From NCBI GenBank assembly GCA_947561715.1, contig OX387202.1, positions 12,351,001 through 12,415,000 of the forward strand: a stretch of 64,000 nt of DNA, read 5' to 3'. Each line of letters begins with the position of its first letter. Positions within the stretch are counted from its first letter, which is position 1. This stretch comes from Ascidia mentula. Its lineage: Eukaryota > Chordata > Ascidiacea > Phlebobranchia > Ascidiidae. The position numbers were made by a program, and so were the translations under genes. Shown piece after piece: positions 28,001-39,200 of this stretch. A model generated the notes under the pieces. That model was not told where the DNA came from, did not search any database, and saw only the letters and a list, made by a program, of their open reading frames with translations.

Positions 28001-30385
28001 TGAATTTTTGGTAGAATCAGTTATATTACTACAATCAAGAAACAAGTCTTAACATTAAATCAGTTTTTCAAATTCAATTTAGTGAATTTTCGGTATAGCC
28101 TATTGTAATGGATTGCTGCTTTTTTCGCGGATAACTTTCAACATTTTACCGTCAGCTGTTCTGGCTTCTTGGAGGTCATCGGGGTACATTTTAATCATTC
28201 TCTTCATAACATCGATTTGCTCCAGTGCCTGCCTCACTGCGTCCACGTGCTGGGCCGAACAGGATACGAAGCAAGACCAAAACTGACCAAACGAACAACG
28301 AACATTTGGATAAAGTGTTATAGACTTCTCAGTACATATTTATTAGAGAAAATAAGTTTTAGCAGGCTGTTATAGGTTTCAGCGTTGTATTCGGGCCCAA
28401 CATTTTAACCGAAATATTTTTTAAAGTGAAAATACGGCGCTAAAGCTTTGGCGGGTGTAAATTCAATGGCCTCAAGCAGTTATGATGTAACAAGGTCTGA
28501 CGTCACCACATGCACGTTCGTGAATAGAGATTGCAATTACGACGCAAATGTGACAGAGTGTGTTTTATTTAACTATAAAGACCGAACCCGATAAAAAATC
28601 AGCCCGGCGCTATACAAGTCCGCGGCCTGACTGATACAACTCTAGCGAGATGGATTTTACCACTGTACTGGGTGCATTGAATGTAATTTTAAAACTCAGT
28701 TGAGCTGCCTCAGTTATATATGAAGCATTTAACAAAGTAAAAATTGGAAAACTCTGCTGCTTAAACTTCATAATCGCCATGTTTGCACAGGTCTGCAAAA
28801 ATGAAACACGCAAATGACTTGCGGCGAATTTAGGTGTCTTAATAAAAACTGACACCACCCCGAGTTTTCCAATGTATGAGTTTATCCATAATTTTACCTG
28901 AGCTCCCATTGATCCTTCCTTCATCCTTGTGATATCCGTATGCGAGTTGCTGAAGTAGTTGCGCATGTCGTCGTGCAGATTGATGTCCGAAATGCGGTTT
29001 TGCAACGTGTAACGGAAGTTGGTTGTGAGGTCGTTGTGTCTACAAATGAAATCATTTGCATTTTGCAACATAAATTAAAAAAAATGACTACTGCGCGGTT
29101 TGCTGGATCGAGAATTTTTCTCCTGCAGGTCGCTATACAAAACACATTGTGACGTAACTATGGCGGATTTGGTCGCTAGTAGTGATGTGTTGCGCCGGAT
29201 TCGGGTTCCCGGAATACCGGCCGCATATTGACCAATTTTCAATACCCGGACCCGGCCGGATAATACACTTAATTTTACCGGATAGTTGGGAAAGCATTTT
29301 TGTCTTAAAAGCGGACAAACATTTGTCAAATTACTCGTTTTTGGGACCCAGTCTGTTATACTCGCCGACGTAAGATTTTTCTGTTATTAGGGTTTTTCGT
29401 GACGTGTTATACCATTTTAATAAATGCTCACGTTTATTTGTTCCACTCATGACAGGCTAACCTCAACATAGCATTCTGTTTGGCAATCAAACATATTTGC
29501 CATACCGGTAAAATACACAAATCGGTGTTAACAAACTGCCGGATCCAAATTATCCGGCCGGATTTGATTAATAACTATCCGGATCCGTCGCTAGACGAGT
29601 AGATAACATGCTCCACACAAAACACGCTAGTGCTGAATGAAAGTCAAAGTAGTGTTATAACATATAGGGTAGGTAATTATAGCCCATTCACCCCCTTGCC
29701 TAATTGAACGAAACATGTTGTTTGTGTTTAGTATTGTGTACATATTTTCCAACAATTTACGAGCCAAAATCTGCAGATTCTTTTGCCCTATATTGAATTT
29801 TTGTAATTCACATCCCTTTAAACGTGTTTTGTCTAGTATCCAACCAATACATAACTATGCACAAAAATAATAAGTTACAATTATATCCCACCCGTCAATG
29901 AGGGGCGACTTAGCAAGGATTGCTTTTGCTTCACCCACATAGTCGACAAAGGTGCTGGAATCCTTTTTTCCTGTAGTCAACGGTACTGCAATTGCAACTG
30001 CCACACAAGCCGCAACCGCAAAAACCCCAACTGAAAAATCACAGAGCAGCAACGTACTTTCGCGAATAAATGCAAGGAATTCACGATAATCAAGGTGTCA
30101 CGAACAGGTAAAAAACTCTCCTCAGGAAATGCACAGAAACGTTTCCATTGGTTTAAAAACTTGGTTTTTCATTTCTTTTACAAACCGAGATCACCATTAG
30201 ACTAAATATCTCATAGTATAGGCTATCAGGTTTAACATTATAGTTAGCTCAAGGAAGCTTTGTTTTTTTTCTAGTTTTTGTGTTATATAACTTCTTACAA
30301 AACGTTTTTCATTTACGGGGCGTGGCACTGTTAAATATTGACAACACTACTTACCTGCTATTAGCAAAGTTTTTTTTTCAGCCAT
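25060..30385 (-). CDS. DPEP: Membrane dipeptidase (M19 family), paralogue A
   Basis: Ten exons: 30385-30355, 30030-29892, 29039-28898, 28282-28150, 27912-27762, 27516-27462, 27128-26952, 26747-26663, 26382-26307, 25285-25060; 404 residues. Zinc-site motifs are in order: GHND (H58, D60), GVEGGH (E166), VDLAHVS (H234), IFSHSS (H255) and GADYDG (D324), as in renal dipeptidase. The family hydrolyses dipeptides, including the glutathione product Cys-Gly and leukotriene D4, at the cell surface. The N-terminus is a hydrophobic segment (residues about 7-27) that may act as signal peptide or anchor. The chain ends DLNCRSNF, so the C-terminal hydrophobic tail that directs GPI attachment in human DPEP1 is missing. 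Introns hold a hammerhead ribozyme motif (26414-26468), a hAT-like insertion (29180-29586) and decayed repeats (25.6-26.1 kb). Confidence 0.93.
25620..26060. repeat. Decayed tandem-like repeat in the last intron of dipeptidase A
   Basis: A segment containing TTGTGAAAAAATGAATCACA occurs at about 25738-25758 and again at about 25924-25944, 185 bp apart. Three G/C-rich patches with related sequence lie at about 25625, 25850 and 26030. The family is unknown. Confidence 0.5.
26414..26468 (-). ncRNA. Type I hammerhead ribozyme motif, sense strand of a dipeptidase intron
   Basis: Read on the minus strand, all core elements are present. Stem I pairs AGCTGCA (26467-26461) with TGCAGCT (26421-26415), 7 of 7. 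The core CTGATGA is at 26460-26454. Stem II pairs GACC with GGTC around a 5-nt loop. GAAA is at 26440-26437. Stem III pairs ACAG with CTGT around a 7-nt loop. The GTC cleavage triplet ends at 26422. The expected cleavage point is between 26422 and 26421, inside the intron between dipeptidase exons 8 and 9 and about 40 nt before exon 9. Hammerheads of this kind are known in many animal genomes, mostly in mobile elements. Activity is inferred, not shown. Confidence 0.85.
29180..29586. mobile_element. hAT-like non-autonomous DNA element with 8-bp target duplication
   Basis: The element is flanked by GTCGCTAG at 29172-29179 and 29587-29594, an exact 8-bp direct repeat of the length hAT transposons make. 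The interior is unusually rich in CCGGAT/ATCCGG-type motifs near both ends and contains no open reading frame. The terminal inverted repeats themselves are not convincing. It lies in the intron between dipeptidase A exons 2 and 3. Confidence 0.55.
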
Positions 30386-31875
30386 CTTAATTTGCCTTCG
30401 GAAGGGTGATGCAACTGAAACTATTACAAACAAACTTGATAATCGCTGGACTAGGCGTAATTTATGTCAAAACGGAATCTTTAATATGCTACGCAGTACG
30501 TTTCATTTAATAGCTATTTTTAAATCTACTTCTGTACATGGTATAGCCAACTATGGCGTAATAAACGATTAGCCAGGCATATTCCTGTCACGGCGTGATA
30601 AATCAGCTTTAACTGAAATATTTGCCAATAGGTACAAGCAAACAACACGGTAGGGTTACGTAGTGGTCGACAAGCAGTAACTGTCAAACATTGGCCAACA
30701 TTATCAGTGTTTATAATTAACGCACACTTTCAACACAAAACGTCGAGTCATTGAATTGTTTGTTACGTAACAATCTCTTCTTTGTTCAAGCAGAACTCCT
30801 TCATTCAATTCTGAACAAGCAATTTTGTCATCACACTCTCAACATGATGTATCCAATGTACATGCATTACTTAATTGTTATTTTACTTGAGGAATCTCTA
30901 AAAGGATGCAAATGGTTAATGTGAAGCTTGTGGAATATGTTTTACTAACGATGTGCTGACCCTCTGATGTTTGCCAAAAAAAATCACAGGGGTTTTCGTC
31001 TGCCAACACCTTCACAAAATGTTGAATATTGAGAAGTGGAATATACCCTTTATTTTTTGTGTCCTTTTTATTATTATTTGGTATTTACCGCCACTATAAC
31101 TTTTCAAGCAACGGTGTTCACTTTAAGTTGTGCCAAAATACAAAAAAAACTTTTGAAACACTAAACAATAGGTATTAGTGAAACACATAGCAAAGACAAT
31201 GCAGCTTCCAGGGTTGTCTGGTGTCCGAATTTTTCCGTCCATCTCCAGAATTCGACATTACAATTAGCGTCCGGGGAAAATGTGCTTGTCCGTTATTTTC
31301 AACAGTTCTCGGAAAATTAAACACGGCACCTTTAATAGCAGGTAAACAACTGTAACATTCCGCAGGTGCAAGACCCGGCACTAAAAAGGTCATCAGGGAC
31401 ACACGATAAAAAAAGCCGATACGCCGTCAAAAATGTTCCATAATTTTAGACTTATAACTTGCCAAGGGGGCTAACATAACTTTGTCCAGGATTGTACATT
31501 GGCAAACATTGGGAACTCTAATCTATTTTTAATTCGTAGGTTTGGGTGGAATCATCCGTTGTGACAGCAAACAGACATTCTTGTGCATTTAAAAAAAGGC
31601 GAAAAGGCGGTGTATTGCATTTTTGAACCTCGCTGAGTGAAACAGCTTTTGTATGAGCTCGAGGCTATGTTCTGTCATGGAGTATGGATGTTTCCTTCAG
31701 TTATGCCTATAATTAATGGCCGTGTTTCGCCGCGCAACTTCAGAACTCCATTATATGGCAGCGGCATTTCAAACCCGACACTTGAAATTGTGGATACAGC
31801 GCGAGCAAGCTTTAAACAGTAGTAAAGACCTACCGTACATATACTAACACCGTTAAGTCACAGCAACTTGGAAAA
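30386..31875. other. Intergenic region upstream of dipeptidase A and the MAM/galaxin gene
   Basis: The two flanking genes diverge from this stretch, so their promoters should lie here. No supported coding segment, repeat or RNA gene was seen. Confidence 0.5.
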
Positions 31876-32057
31876 ATGTCAAGGGGCCCAAATTTGGGAA
31901 GGACCCGGTTTGGATTCACTCCAGGATTGTATGTTGCGGGGGCAGATTTGAGAAACCTGTTCAGAAACATAAGGCCAGCAAGCACAACAAATAACAAGGT
32001 CGCACCACCTTTGGTAAGAGATTTTTTACGTGCGTTTAAGTTTTCCTGTGAAACCAA
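31830..32057 (-). other. Antisense 75-codon frame with one predicted membrane segment over exon 1 of the MAM gene
   Basis: The minus-strand frame reads a basic N-terminus, then TLLFVVLAGLMFLNRFL, then a polar tail. It looks like a small signal-anchor protein but lacks neighbouring exons. It overlaps the plus-strand exon 31876-32013 completely, and that exon has a strong donor and the correct phase for the next MAM-gene exon. I prefer the plus-strand exon. Confidence 0.2.
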
Positions 32058-34980
32058 TTTATTAAGAGAGGAATTTATTTGTTCGTAACAAAATGCTTGA
32101 GATTTATCATAGCTGACATAAATCTAAAACACTTTGTTTCAAACAAGCGAATGTATGTGAAATACACATTTCTATGTGCGATAAATATGTGAAACAATAT
32201 ATATATATATTTATACTTTTTTGGTTGAAATATAAATGCCATAAAGCTAAGAATCTGCTGATTAGCATATGGTCCTAATGCAAGTTTGTCAAACACTATA
32301 CTGTGTTCATCATCCGTGTGGTTACTGACTGTGGGAACAACTTGTAGTAATATCTTATATAAAACTAGTGAGATAGTAAAACTAATAACTTACATATAGA
32401 TGAGCTGCAGACAGGGTGTGTACACGGACTGCGTTTCGACCTGTAAGGTCTCATCAGTGCAGCTGTTGAAGTGGCACTGTGCTAGCTTCTACACTATAGC
32501 AGGCACACCAAATTCCCTTCCCTGTCAGTGCGTGTACACACCCTGTCTGCAGCTCGACAATATTATGGCTTTTTAGCACATATATTACATATAGCTGTTT
32601 TGGGAAAATATGAATAATTAAGGTTTGCAATAAAACATAAATCTTGTTCCAATAACTTTGGCTATTTATTTTCCCACATGTGTACACCAGCCACATGGTT
32701 ACAAATCGACCATTCCCTTGAACTACTCGCTTCCGTATGACCCACACTATGGACTTGCTTCACAAGCATGTGTCAACTTGTATCTGACGTTTGCACTATT
32801 CGTCTCCACTCTGTTCAATAATACGGCAAATTCGCCAGTTCAACCCGACGACGATGTACCCTTGTTCAACTGCGACTTTGAAGATGGCTGGTAAGTAGTT
32901 ATTGTGGTTGCCAATTTTGTTTTTTTATGTTTTGTTATTGCTTACCAATGTCAAAAATATAAAATTACTCTTTACGAGAGGATTAGGTTTACACGAAAAA
33001 ACAAACCGATAATTGACTATAATGTGGATAAATTTACTAAAATAAATAAAATAAAAGTTTCTCATGACTATTTGAGACCCACCAGCGATTGCATCCTTAC
33101 CGGAACTGCGTACCGCCAAAAATTATTTTAATGAAACCGTTCCGTTTCTTTCACCATTTTAATACCGACTAACGGATGAAATAAAGGTGCCCTGGTTGGA
33201 ATCAGAGTTCAACTACAGAGTATAGATGGGAAGTAGGCCAAGGTCCAACCGCTACCAATGGAACAGGTCCTAGCGTTGACCACACGCTTTTCTCTTCTGG
33301 TAAGACTGTCTAAATTTTACAGTAACATTCCATTTTGCAGTGTCTTTATTTCATTGTAGAAGGGCGTTACACTTACGTCGAGGCAACAGGAATCCAGTTT
33401 GGGTCAAAAGCCAAATTTCGGACGCCCTTTGTGGACATGACCCAAGATCAGAACTACTGTCTTAGATTTTGGTAACGCTGCTCCAATTACCAAAGTTTGA
33501 TTTTGCAAACATTTTTTGAATAAACTTGGATAAAAAAGAGCAAATTCCTTACTCCCAGTATAACAGTAATTGTTTCATTATGGTAATTTCACTTACATTG
33601 GTCTTAAAATCTAGGTACCATATGTACGGAAACAGTATGGGGTCTTTAAAAGTTATCTGGAGTCCTCCCAAACAAGCTGGAAACGCCCCAGCAACAATCT
33701 TTCTGATCACAACAAAATCTGGTACGTGACAAAAGCAGAGAACCGGTGCCTACTGTGTGTTGCCAAATTGGCTTAGTTTGCAGTTTTATTAACGTGCTTA
33801 CTTTGATCTTGAAGGAGCTCAAAGCGCAAATACAACGGATTGGATATTGGAAGAGGTGGACGTCATTTCATCAACGAAAATAAGGCATTTTGCACCGGCT
33901 TATGTAAGAATAATCCATTTTGTATGCTGGTATAGAGTATGGTTTTTCAGGCTTTCTTTTAATCAATGTGCAGTAAAAACTACATAAGCCAGTCTATCAC
34001 CTTTTCTATATTCGCAGTTTGAATTTGAAGCAACCAGAGGTTTTCAATCGAAAAGTGACATTGCCATTGATGATATCAGCTTATCGCCAGGATTGTGTAA
34101 AAAGGTCAATCAAGCGCAAACAGGTGCAAGTGCTAAAATAGAAAATAAAAATGACAAATAACGCCTGCCTGCGCTTCCAGAAAGCACAACTGCTGCAACA
34201 CATACACCACAATTGACATTCACCACCAAAAAGGTTCCAATATATCTTTGCAACGGAAGCGATTATAACATTTTAAAGCATATATGCTGCCAAGGAACTA
34301 TCAGGTTTGAATACTAAAGACAAAGATATATCATTTCCATTGCTTTGTTCGGTAACAGTTGGAATAGAAACGTCATAATACATTTTTATTCTTGCAGAAG
34401 GAGAATGTACAAAACGTCGCAGTGCTGTGGAAAAAGAGTGATAAATGCAAGGTGGCAGGGTTGCTGCAACGGGATATCGGTTTATTGGTATGTTTTACAA
34501 TCACTATAAATCTACCGCTCAGTCACTTATTTTGAACGTTTTTTATTTATAGTTAATGGAACTTGCAACAAGTATAAGCTAAAGTTAAGGCATTTAAGAG
34601 TGCTCAAATGACACACAAATGCTCAAATAGTACATGATACTGGACCTGCAGGGCCGATCACCAGGCCCATTTGGCCAAATCGGGTCCCCGTTTAAAATTG
34701 GGCCCTGCAATTTACTATAAAGCCCCAAAAAGGGAAAAAAAGTCAAACCGAACAGTTTTTTGGGCAAAATACAGTCACGACCCGCATTACTTTTTCTGAT
34801 CTGGCCCCACATATCTTAGGATCGTCCTTGTGCAACTGTTCTTTGGTTTTAAGGATTGGCTTTCGTGGGTGTTGTGGAGGAAGAGTTTACACCTTGTCTC
34901 AGTACGGATGCTGCAACGACAGCCTATTCGACAAACAGACTCACAGATGCTCCAGCAAGTCCATAGTTCCTATAATGTAA
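31876..34980 (+). CDS. MAM-domain protein with galaxin-like di-cysteine tail
   Basis: Ten exons: 31876-32013, 32691-32890, 33187-33299, 33360-33471, 33615-33721, 33815-33903, 34018-34123, 34181-34304, 34398-34487, 34854-34980; 401 residues, all phases consistent. Residues about 106-283 are one MAM domain: FNCDFEDGWCPGW at the start, YCLRFW in the middle, IAIDDISLSPGLC at the end, with four cysteines at canonical places. Residues about 304-401 carry five Cys-Cys pairs in a repeating pattern (ICCQG, QCCGK, GCCNG, GCCGG, GCCND), as in galaxins, the extracellular matrix proteins first known from coral skeletons. A Thr-rich linker joins the two parts. A hydrophobic stretch at about residues 72-88 could be an uncleaved signal anchor. 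The first exon is the least certain part. It lies between two dipeptidase paralogues on the opposite strand. The introns hold an inverted-repeat element (32402-32555) and an unassigned G/C-rich segment (about 34630-34815). Confidence 0.8.
32402..32464 (-). ncRNA. Hammerhead ribozyme motif inside the inverted-repeat element
   Basis: On the minus strand: stem I AGCTGCA (32464-32458) pairs with TGCAGCT (32409-32403). CTGATGA is at 32457-32451. Stem II pairs GACC with GGTC. GAAA is at 32437-32434, and GTC ends at 32410. Stem III is weak (about three pairs, one a wobble, around a long loop). It is antisense to the host MAM gene. The core is intact; activity is uncertain because of stem III. Confidence 0.7.
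32402..32555. mobile_element. 154-bp inverted-repeat element carrying a hammerhead motif
   Basis: Arms at 32402-32425 and 32532-32555 are perfect 24-bp inverted repeats. No target duplication is visible next to them. One arm doubles as the 3' part of a hammerhead motif on the minus strand. It lies in the first intron of the MAM/galaxin gene. Confidence 0.8.
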
Positions 34981-36278
34981 TTCTTACGTTTTTTCTCTCC
35001 CTTTTCCACTAACAAGTCTAATGCGCTACTTGCGATACCAACGCAATGTACAAATTGCAGACACCATTGGACGTTTTTTGAACTCAACAAACATACCACA
35101 CTTATTTGCGGATAAACTTGATGATCGCCTGTAGATATTCAAGTGCATAATTCCACATCTACAAACCACATCCTTTACTCTGCCGAAATTTTGTTTGTTT
35201 TTTGAAAATGCACCTCATTTCCTCCCACTTTTGCAGTAAAAATGAACGTTTTTCCCATCACAGTTGCTGTAAACTATTTGTTGTTGATGCTTGTTATCGT
35301 TGCTGCGTGTTTTTGAAGAGCTTAAAATATCGCAAAATGTTCTGTGCGTCTGTGTCAGATTGTTTGACAAGCCGGAAGCATTGAACAAGTAGCAAGTATG
35401 GCGGAAACTGACGGCGAGACGGGCGGCACTTTGTCACTCTCATTATAAGATTTCCGCAAAGTAACGTGGTATTTTGTGCGGTTTAGACTTGACCGCAGAG
35501 GTGTTTTGCGGTGAATGTTGGAGAGGCACGCCTTGCAGCTTACGTGGATATGTGCCATCTATCGACGCAACACCTAAGAAAAATTTCCAAACCGCACTCT
35601 ATGTAATCGCCGAATTTAGAAACAGGCGAGGATTACTAAGCCAGAGGCAGGCAACCCCAGCTCCAGAGCCGCGCGTGGCTCTTTTATTCCTTTGTTATGG
35701 CTCTAAACAGATGCCGAAACCATTAGGAAATAGCAACAAATATTCAACATGCAACACCTTCGGTGCGTTCAGTCGTACCTGTACGATTTGCAAGAATTCA
35801 AATTGTGTTGCTGTAAACGTATGGTGACGCTTATTTTGTCTCTTGTGCGTTAAACAATACGCGACAAAATGCTTTGATACCAGAGGAAATTAATTTAGAC
35901 CAAAGGGCACAAACCTTCACCATGTACAATGAGTTGAATAGGTTAAGTTGTTAAGCGGCCATACCAAACCAAAAGAGCATGCCTTTAGCCGCCAAACCTA
36001 GGTTTGTGGAAGTCATTTTTACCCTTTAAACCTTTGGCATGTGGGCATCGTAGAATATTTATACAGTTCGAAAATATGTTTGATATTCTTAACTTTTATC
36101 CCATAAAATTTTAAATCCTCGGATATACGTAACTTGCTTTAAAAGTGTGCAATGCGTCAATGGCATTGCACTATATTGAAAGAACGTGAAACCTGTTTTC
36201 CGCCAAAAAACTCATTTTTCAAACAACAACAAAATCAACATAAATTTCCCTGATATATTTTATGTTCCAAAAAGAGAT
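34981..36278. other. Intergenic region between convergent MAM/galaxin and dipeptidase B genes
   Basis: It holds both 3' untranslated regions. At about 35640-35710 a stretch with CAGAGCCGCGCGTGGCTC and a following second GGCTC resembles the ends of some hAT elements, but no paired end or target duplication was found. No gene is supported. Confidence 0.4.
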
Positions 36279-39200
36279 TCAAAAATCGCTGCGACATGTG
36301 GCATTTTTCAAATCTTCTTTTGGGATCCAATCCTCCTGCGGAAGTTGATCAAACATCCCCGCTGCTACGCTCTCAACATCCAGCATCACTCGGAGGAGGT
36401 TCCTCCCCGCAACATCCATTAGTTCCTCGTCTCCCCATCCTCTCCTCTGCAGCTCGTTAAAGATGTTGGGGTACTTAGATGTGTCATCCAATCCAATAGG
36501 CGTCCTGTGGGGTGTAATGTGGTTTATCAAAATGTAATTATTTAGTTGTACTTACACTTGGAAAGAGCAGTGTTAAAACCAATAACGTGTTTACTATGAG
36601 TGACAAGCAGCGATTATGAAATAAATGAACACAGCAGTGCTAAATTACTGTTGGTATTTGCTGGGTGTGATTGTAGCAGCATTGTAACTTGTATGATTAA
36701 TTTGCGCGAAGAAGTCCGTATGTCAAAGAATGCCGTTTGCATTATCTCCCCATCACGTCTTGCAGGGCTCCCACGACAGCAAAGAAAAGTCAAACTCGAG
36801 TAGAAACCGCTTTGACATTTCAATGCTTTGCAGTAAACGTTCAGAATGCGTTGCAAAAAAAGCAAGCTCTTTCAGAACGGTTGAGAATCAGAAAATCAAG
36901 TGGGAAACAATGATATTACTCCAAGCAAGACATAATGTTGATGCAAGTATGTAACCGATCAATATGTTGCAAATAATTGTATGTAAAACACCCGAACCAC
37001 TGGCTGTTTTGTGTAATTGTACATAGAAACGGACACACCCCGCTTAATCTGTGGCTTTGTTGCTATTCGTTGTAGTAACATGTTAAGCATGCTGTGGAAC
37101 AAATCACATAGAATATATACTCACAGTGGTATTGCGTCGAAATCCGAACCGAGACCCACGTACTGTGATCCAATTAGATCCCTGATGTATTCTATTTGAT
37201 CTGATACAGAATCGCAACAAGGACAATTCAGTAACCATCCAAGTCATCATTCAAATCAACGTTTATATTAAACTTACTTGCAACATCTCTCACTGATGCA
37301 GTTACGTTGCAAGTTAGATAGAGATTGTAGAAATCAATCATAATAACACCTCCATTTGCCGCCTGTAAATTTTTGTGATGTCATATTGCCAGCAGACAAT
37401 GGATGGCTATTATGAATACTATTGTTTTCAAACATTGTTTGGTTTGGTCTGACCTTTTGTAAGTGAATGTCAGGCTTACCAATGCATGTAGTACAGAATC
37501 AGGAACGTTCCGTTCGCGATTGCAAAGGCCCTGTGCGCAGCTGTGACTGAAAATCACTGGAGCTTGACTTGTTTCTATCACGTGGTTCATGGTTGCCTCA
37601 GAAACGTGCGAAATGTCCACCATCATACCGAGTCTGTTCATTTCAAGTACCAGTTTCTGTGACAGAATCAAGGTGTTTTTATTTCATGACATGATTCTCA
37701 AATTGCACTGATGATGGACGCAGTCGTGTTCGATACGTTTGCACATGATGTATACCAGTATAATAGCTTTGGCTTTCTTGTTTAAATTAATTAACTTCAA
37801 GTTTTTTTCCACCTATTCATGACATGACTCATTCAATTTTAAAGAAAGCAACATTGTGGGTAAACTACTGTATTGTAAAAAGTTTGGTTGTAACTTGTAA
37901 CAACATAAACCAAAAAAATCGTCGACGAAGTGCCCAATCGCTATGTCCTTAAATGCCAATATTTCATTGGTGATATTTTTGCATTAAAATTTTATAAGCC
38001 TAATTTTGGGAACTTACTTTTCCAAATTGTGTCAGGCCTTGGTTCGGGTAGCCAGAGTTGATGGCATCCGCCCTAAAAGCTTTGTTACTTGTTATAACGT
38101 TATGGCGGCACTAGTAAAATTGCAAATGCGGAATGTCTGTGGATAATTTGAATGTTTATTTCATTATCTTTTGTCATTACAATGTGCGTTTTTCTTTATA
38201 AGCAATTTATGTTTGCGCTGGTTTAGATAATGACGTCATAAACGGTTTAAAGAAGCTGTAGACATGCACTGCTCAAGTGTAACACACTGGCATTAAAGCC
38301 ATAACTCACCATGGGGTATTGCACGAATGTGTCAAGGTTATATACCGAACTCCAAGGTCATACATCATTCTCAACGCGCCCATTGAACTGTCAATGATGT
38401 GGCCGCTTTCCAGACCGTAAAGAGATGCAATTCTTCCGTTGTTGAATGCATTCTCGATTTCTAGAAGATAATGTATTGTGTTTAGGAAAACTTTTATTTC
38501 CAAAGTTGAAACATGCTGACTATTTTTCCATTAAATTTTATCTTCGCAAAAAATAGAATAATATTAAATCGAAAGGCTGTGTGCACAACTGAAAACCATA
38601 CACCAAAACGGTCCGGATATGCAAGATATGTGTTTTTCCAATATTACTTCAAAATATAAAGAAAGTTCTGTTTTTAAGGATAAATGGCTGCATGGGTGAT
38701 GGTTATATACCGGAAAAAATTACGTATGCAGTAACGCGGAATTACATACCGTCAGCGGTTCTTGCTTCTTGGAAGGCTTCTGAATACTTCTTGACCACTC
38801 GTTTCAAGAGATCAAGCTGCTCGAGCCCGAATCGTACCGCGTCTGCCCCTTGAGTTGAACATGGCGCGTAGCAAGACCAGAACTATGCAAAATATGCATG
38901 GCTGGTAGCTAACCGTTGTTATAGTTTAAATTAATATAAACCGCATTGTACCTGAGCTCCCATCTTGCCCTCTTGCATTCTGGGTATGTCCGTGTGCGAA
39001 ATGGTGAAGTTGTCTGCCAGGTTGTCGTACAAACTGAATGAAGACAAACGGTTCTTGAAGTTGAGTCGAATACTCCAAGCAAAGTCGTTGTGCCTGAAAC
39101 AACTCTCAATATTAAGTCTAATTTATGCCAACAAAATAGTAAAAACTGTATCGATGACGCCTGACTGTGTTGGTATGCCTGATTAACGTTCGATTATCTT

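Noticed and set aside
34630-34815. G/C-rich segment with GGGCC motifs in a MAM-gene intron
   Set aside because: It looks repetitive, but no ends, target duplication or second copy in the window could be found.
35474-35827. 117-codon plus-strand frame and hAT-like motif near 35650
   Set aside because: The frame has no recognisable domain, and the repeat motif lacks a partner end and a target duplication, so neither is called as a feature on its own.
37700-37740. CTGATGATGG stretch resembling a hammerhead core
   Set aside because: No GAAA element or pairing stems at the required spacing.
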